This document shows, in pieces, positions 48,154-50,248 of a stretch of 50,248 bases of DNA. The first letter of the stretch is position 1. The number at the start of each line of letters is the position of its first letter. A program made the position numbers and the translations under genes. The notes under the pieces were generated by a model. It was not told the DNA's origin and searched no databases. It saw nothing but the letters and a program-made list of their open reading frames with translations. This DNA comes from an uncultured Bacilli bacterium. Its GTDB lineage: Bacteria > Bacillota_I > Bacilli_A > RF39 > UBA660. The stretch covers positions 29,864 to 80,111 of the forward strand of contig CAJTKV010000003.1 of the NCBI GenBank assembly GCA_910577075.1, read 5' to 3'.

Positions 48154-48537
48154 ATGATTATTGATAAAGATAGTTTAATAGTAGATGAGCTCAATTTGGG
48201 CTCTTTTATTGTGGAAGCAAAATTTGGATATAACAAGCTTTGGGCTTCCGATTCTGGTCGAAACTTAGCAGGTACACAAACTGGAACTTTAATAGGAATC
48301 TTTCCTAAAATTACTGTCCAATTTAGAAAATTAACTAAATCTGAAGTAGAGAAAATAGTTCCTATATTGGATAAGGCTAGGCAATCAGTAACGTATTATG
48401 ATCCATCAAAAAAGAAAAGAATCACGATGACTACTTACACAGGAGATTATGAATTAACAAATAAGAACATTATAGATGAATTAACAAAAGCCGAAGGATT
48501 TGGAATTTCATTTATTTCTGTTAAAAGGAGAGCATGA
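48154..48537 (+). CDS. Distal tail-type structural protein
   Basis: The 127-residue product (FIVEAKFGYNKLWASDSGRN, IFPKITVQFRKLTKSE, GFGISFISVKRRA) is a beta-rich protein located between tape measure and tail tip gene, where distal tail or similar adaptors sit. RBS TAGGAGATTCAAATA. Confidence 0.75.
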   Translation: MIIDKDSLIVDELNLGSFIVEAKFGYNKLWASDSGRNLAGTQTGTLIGIFPKITVQFRKLTKSEVEKIVPILDKARQSVTYYDPSKKKRITMTTYTGDYELTNKNIIDELTKAEGFGISFISVKRRA

Positions 48538-48538
48538 T

Positions 48539-50248
48539 ATGAAGAAGCACACAAATGGTTTTAAAGAAAATATTAAGTTATATGGTAAAGAATTAGATAG
48601 TATATTAACTTTTACTATAGATAATGTTAAGCACACTTTAACAAGTGAAGATTTAAATAGCGTAACTCCAAGTTTTAATGGAAATATGCTTAAATCAGCA
48701 ATGAAGCAGTTAGATATTGATTCTAATATTGATATTCCTAAAAATACGATAGTTAATTATAAGTTTGGAGTAAAAGTAGATGGATCTTATGAATACATCG
48801 ATTATGGCAATTACAAAGTAATATCTAGTGAAAAGAAAGAAGATACTAATAGTTATCAAATCTTATGTTATGACAAAATGGTTGAGTCTATGCATACTAA
48901 TGAGGATTTAGGAGTAACTTATCCGATTAGTATTAGAGATTATATAAATGCTCTATGTAATAAAATAGGACTAATCTTTGCTAATAAAAATGATAATTTT
49001 GTTAATTACGATAAGATAATTAACGAAGAACTATATTTTGGCTTAGAATACACTTTTAGGGACATTTTAGATGAATTGGCACAAGTAACAGCAAGTGTGA
49101 TTTGTATTAATGATAAAGATGAACTAGAAATAAGATATCCAAATGAAACAAATGATATTATTGACGAAGAATTTTTAAATGATTCTAATGTTAATTTTGG
49201 AGATATGTATGGTCCGATAAATTCAATAGTGTTATCTCGTAGTGCTGAAAGTGATAACGTATACTTGCAAGATAAAGAGAGTATAGAACAACATGGATTA
49301 TGTGAAGTTAAAATATGTGATAATCAAATATTAAATTGGAATGATAGAAGTGATTATCTTCCAGAAATATTAGATAAATTAAAAGGCTTTGCTTATCATA
49401 TTAATGATTTTACTAGTACTGGTATTTGTTATTATGATCTTTATGATATATATGGTGTAACAGTTAAGAATAGAACGTATCAATGTTTAATGCTAAATGA
49501 TGAGATAAATATAACTCAAGGATTATCTGAAAACATCTATACTGAAATGCCAACCGAAACTCAAACAGATTATGATAGTTCAGGTAAAGAAGATGGTAAA
49601 TTAGCTCAAGTATATCTAATAGTAAATAAACAAGAACAAAAAATAAATGGTGTAGTTGCTGAAGTAAACGAAGCTGTATCGAAAGTAGTCGAATTCGAAG
49701 AATCCCTTGATGGTATCAAATTGTCAGTAGAAGAAACAAACAACAAGTTCGACAAAGAGATAACAACAAAGAAAAACACTTCTGGTAATCCTATCGAAGT
49801 AAGTGACGCAGGAGAACATCCTTTAGAATCAATATTAATTGAAGGTAAGAGTTATCAAGAAATTGTTCCAGGAGAAATAAAGACTGTTCAAGGAATAACT
49901 AATTATTTTGATAAGGATAATGTCAATATTATAAGAGCATATATCAACACAAGTTCAAATGCAATAGTTTCTTTAGCTGAGGGTATTATGATATACATAT
50001 CATGTTTACCAAATACGACTTATGCGATACAAAAATTACCAAATAGATTTATTATGGGATGTTCAAGCTCGATTCCTAAAATTGGAGATAAATTATCAAA
50101 TATTTTAGCAAAAAGTAGTACTGATTCAACAGCAATATATACAACAAATGAAAATGCTAACTATTTAATTATTTTTTGTGGAAGAACAAATGAAATAAGC
50201 GAAGCAGAGATGTTTGATAGTATTTCTATTGAGAAAAGTAATAAAATT
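48539..50248 (+). CDS. Tail tip/minor structural protein (Tal-like), cut by the window
   Basis: Open from ATG 48539 (RBS AAAAGGAGAGCATGAT) to the right edge, at least 570 codons. The N-terminal part (LKSAMKQLDIDSNIDIPKNT, GNYKVISSEKKEDTNSYQIL, YDKMVESM) matches the hub domain of phage tail endopeptidase-type proteins; near codon 365 a coiled segment starts (INGVVAEVNEAVSKVVEFEE), then a beta-rich part probably for receptor binding. The end of the gene, including any lytic or sugar-binding domain, is outside. Confidence 0.85.
   Translation, partial: MKKHTNGFKENIKLYGKELDSILTFTIDNVKHTLTSEDLNSVTPSFNGNMLKSAMKQLDIDSNIDIPKNTIVNYKFGVKVDGSYEYIDYGNYKVISSEKKEDTNSYQILCYDKMVESMHTNEDLGVTYPISIRDYINALCNKIGLIFANKNDNFVNYDKIINEELYFGLEYTFRDILDELAQVTASVICINDKDELEIRYPNETNDIIDEEFLNDSNVNFGDMYGPINSIVLSRSAESDNVYLQDKESIEQHGLCEVKICDNQILNWNDRSDYLPEILDKLKGFAYHINDFTSTGICYYDLYDIYGVTVKNRTYQCLMLNDEINITQGLSENIYTEMPTETQTDYDSSGKEDGKLAQVYLIVNKQEQKINGVVAEVNEAVSKVVEFEESLDGIKLSVEETNNKFDKEITTKKNTSGNPIEVSDAGEHPLESILIEGKSYQEIVPGEIKTVQGITNYFDKDNVNIIRAYINTSSNAIVSLAEGIMIYISCLPNTTYAIQKLPNRFIMGCSSSIPKIGDKLSNILAKSSTDSTAIYTTNENANYLIIFCGRTNEISEAEMFDSISIEKSNKI

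Larger units (their letters stand above)
17810..50248 (+). mobile_element. Siphovirus-like prophage, left part, integrated in ssrA
   Basis: An integrase reads toward the ssrA 3' end, followed by lysogeny, replication and recombination, regulation, packaging, head and tail modules in standard order for a temperate siphovirus of Firmicutes. The right end (rest of tail, lysis genes, attR with the displaced ssrA end) is beyond the window. Portal, capsid and tail genes appear intact, with no broken genes seen, so the prophage may be functional. Confidence 0.93.

Overview
The window looks like a chromosome piece of an AT-rich, spore-forming Firmicute (Bacillota) using the standard code: TGA is used as a stop and TGG encodes Trp. 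Positions 1-17450 are a compressed version of the near-origin region known from Bacillus subtilis (dnaX, yaaK/ybaB, recR, bofA, holB, ricT, trmN6, pth, mfd, metG, tatD, a YabE-like 3D protein, rsmA, yabG, spoVG, yabP, yabQ, divIC). YabG, YabP, YabQ, SpoVG and BofA point to endospore formation. Most genes share a GGTGA/AGGAG-type ribosome binding site a few bases before the start.

Region 1 (1-8458): DNA replication/repair and translation genes packed with little spacing (clamp loader tau/gamma and delta', RecR, RicT, TrmN6, Pth, Mfd). Region 2 (8460-12089): a T-box leader, probably methionine-specific, reads into a Nudix-like gene and metG, followed by tatD and a 3D-domain cell wall protein. 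Region 3 (12072-17440): an inverted HExxH protein, rsmA, sporulation genes and divIC. Two genes of unknown function (a small protein and a secreted protein) sit between yabG and spoVG. They are bracketed by a 73-bp direct repeat that includes the end of yabG, so they look like an insertion.

Region 4 (17483-17840) is ssrA (tmRNA). Its 3' end is the apparent attachment site of a siphovirus-like prophage that fills the rest of the window and runs off its right edge. Prophage layout: lysogeny module on the minus strand (integrase, two Thr-rich lipoproteins, ImmA-type protease, CI-type repressor); early plus-strand operon (HTH protein, small membrane proteins, excisionase-like protein, DnaD-type replisome organizer, G39P-like protein, ERF annealing protein, YqaJ exonuclease, SSB, NinB-like protein, DNA methyltransferase, YopX, an ArpU-like regulator); a 700-bp control region; then the late operon (Acb2/Tad1-like protein, terminase, portal, MuF-type protein, ADP-ribosyltransferase-like protein, tRNA-Trp, scaffold, capsid, connectors, tail tube, tape measure, tail tip). 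Lysis genes and attR are not in the window.

Most notable: (i) an Acb2/Tad1-type cyclic nucleotide sponge as first late gene; (ii) an ART-type toxin domain encoded behind the MuF capsid gene, with a tiny overlapping gene after it; (iii) a small hydrophobic ORF in a transcript whose two ends are perfectly complementary, like type I toxin mRNAs; (iv) a 39-bp leader element present twice, each time behind two hairpins of different sequence, plus a third partial copy before the integrase; (v) paired Thr-rich lipoproteins in the lysogeny module; (vi) a phage tRNA-Trp between two terminators. All function assignments are by reading motifs and gene order; no searches were run.
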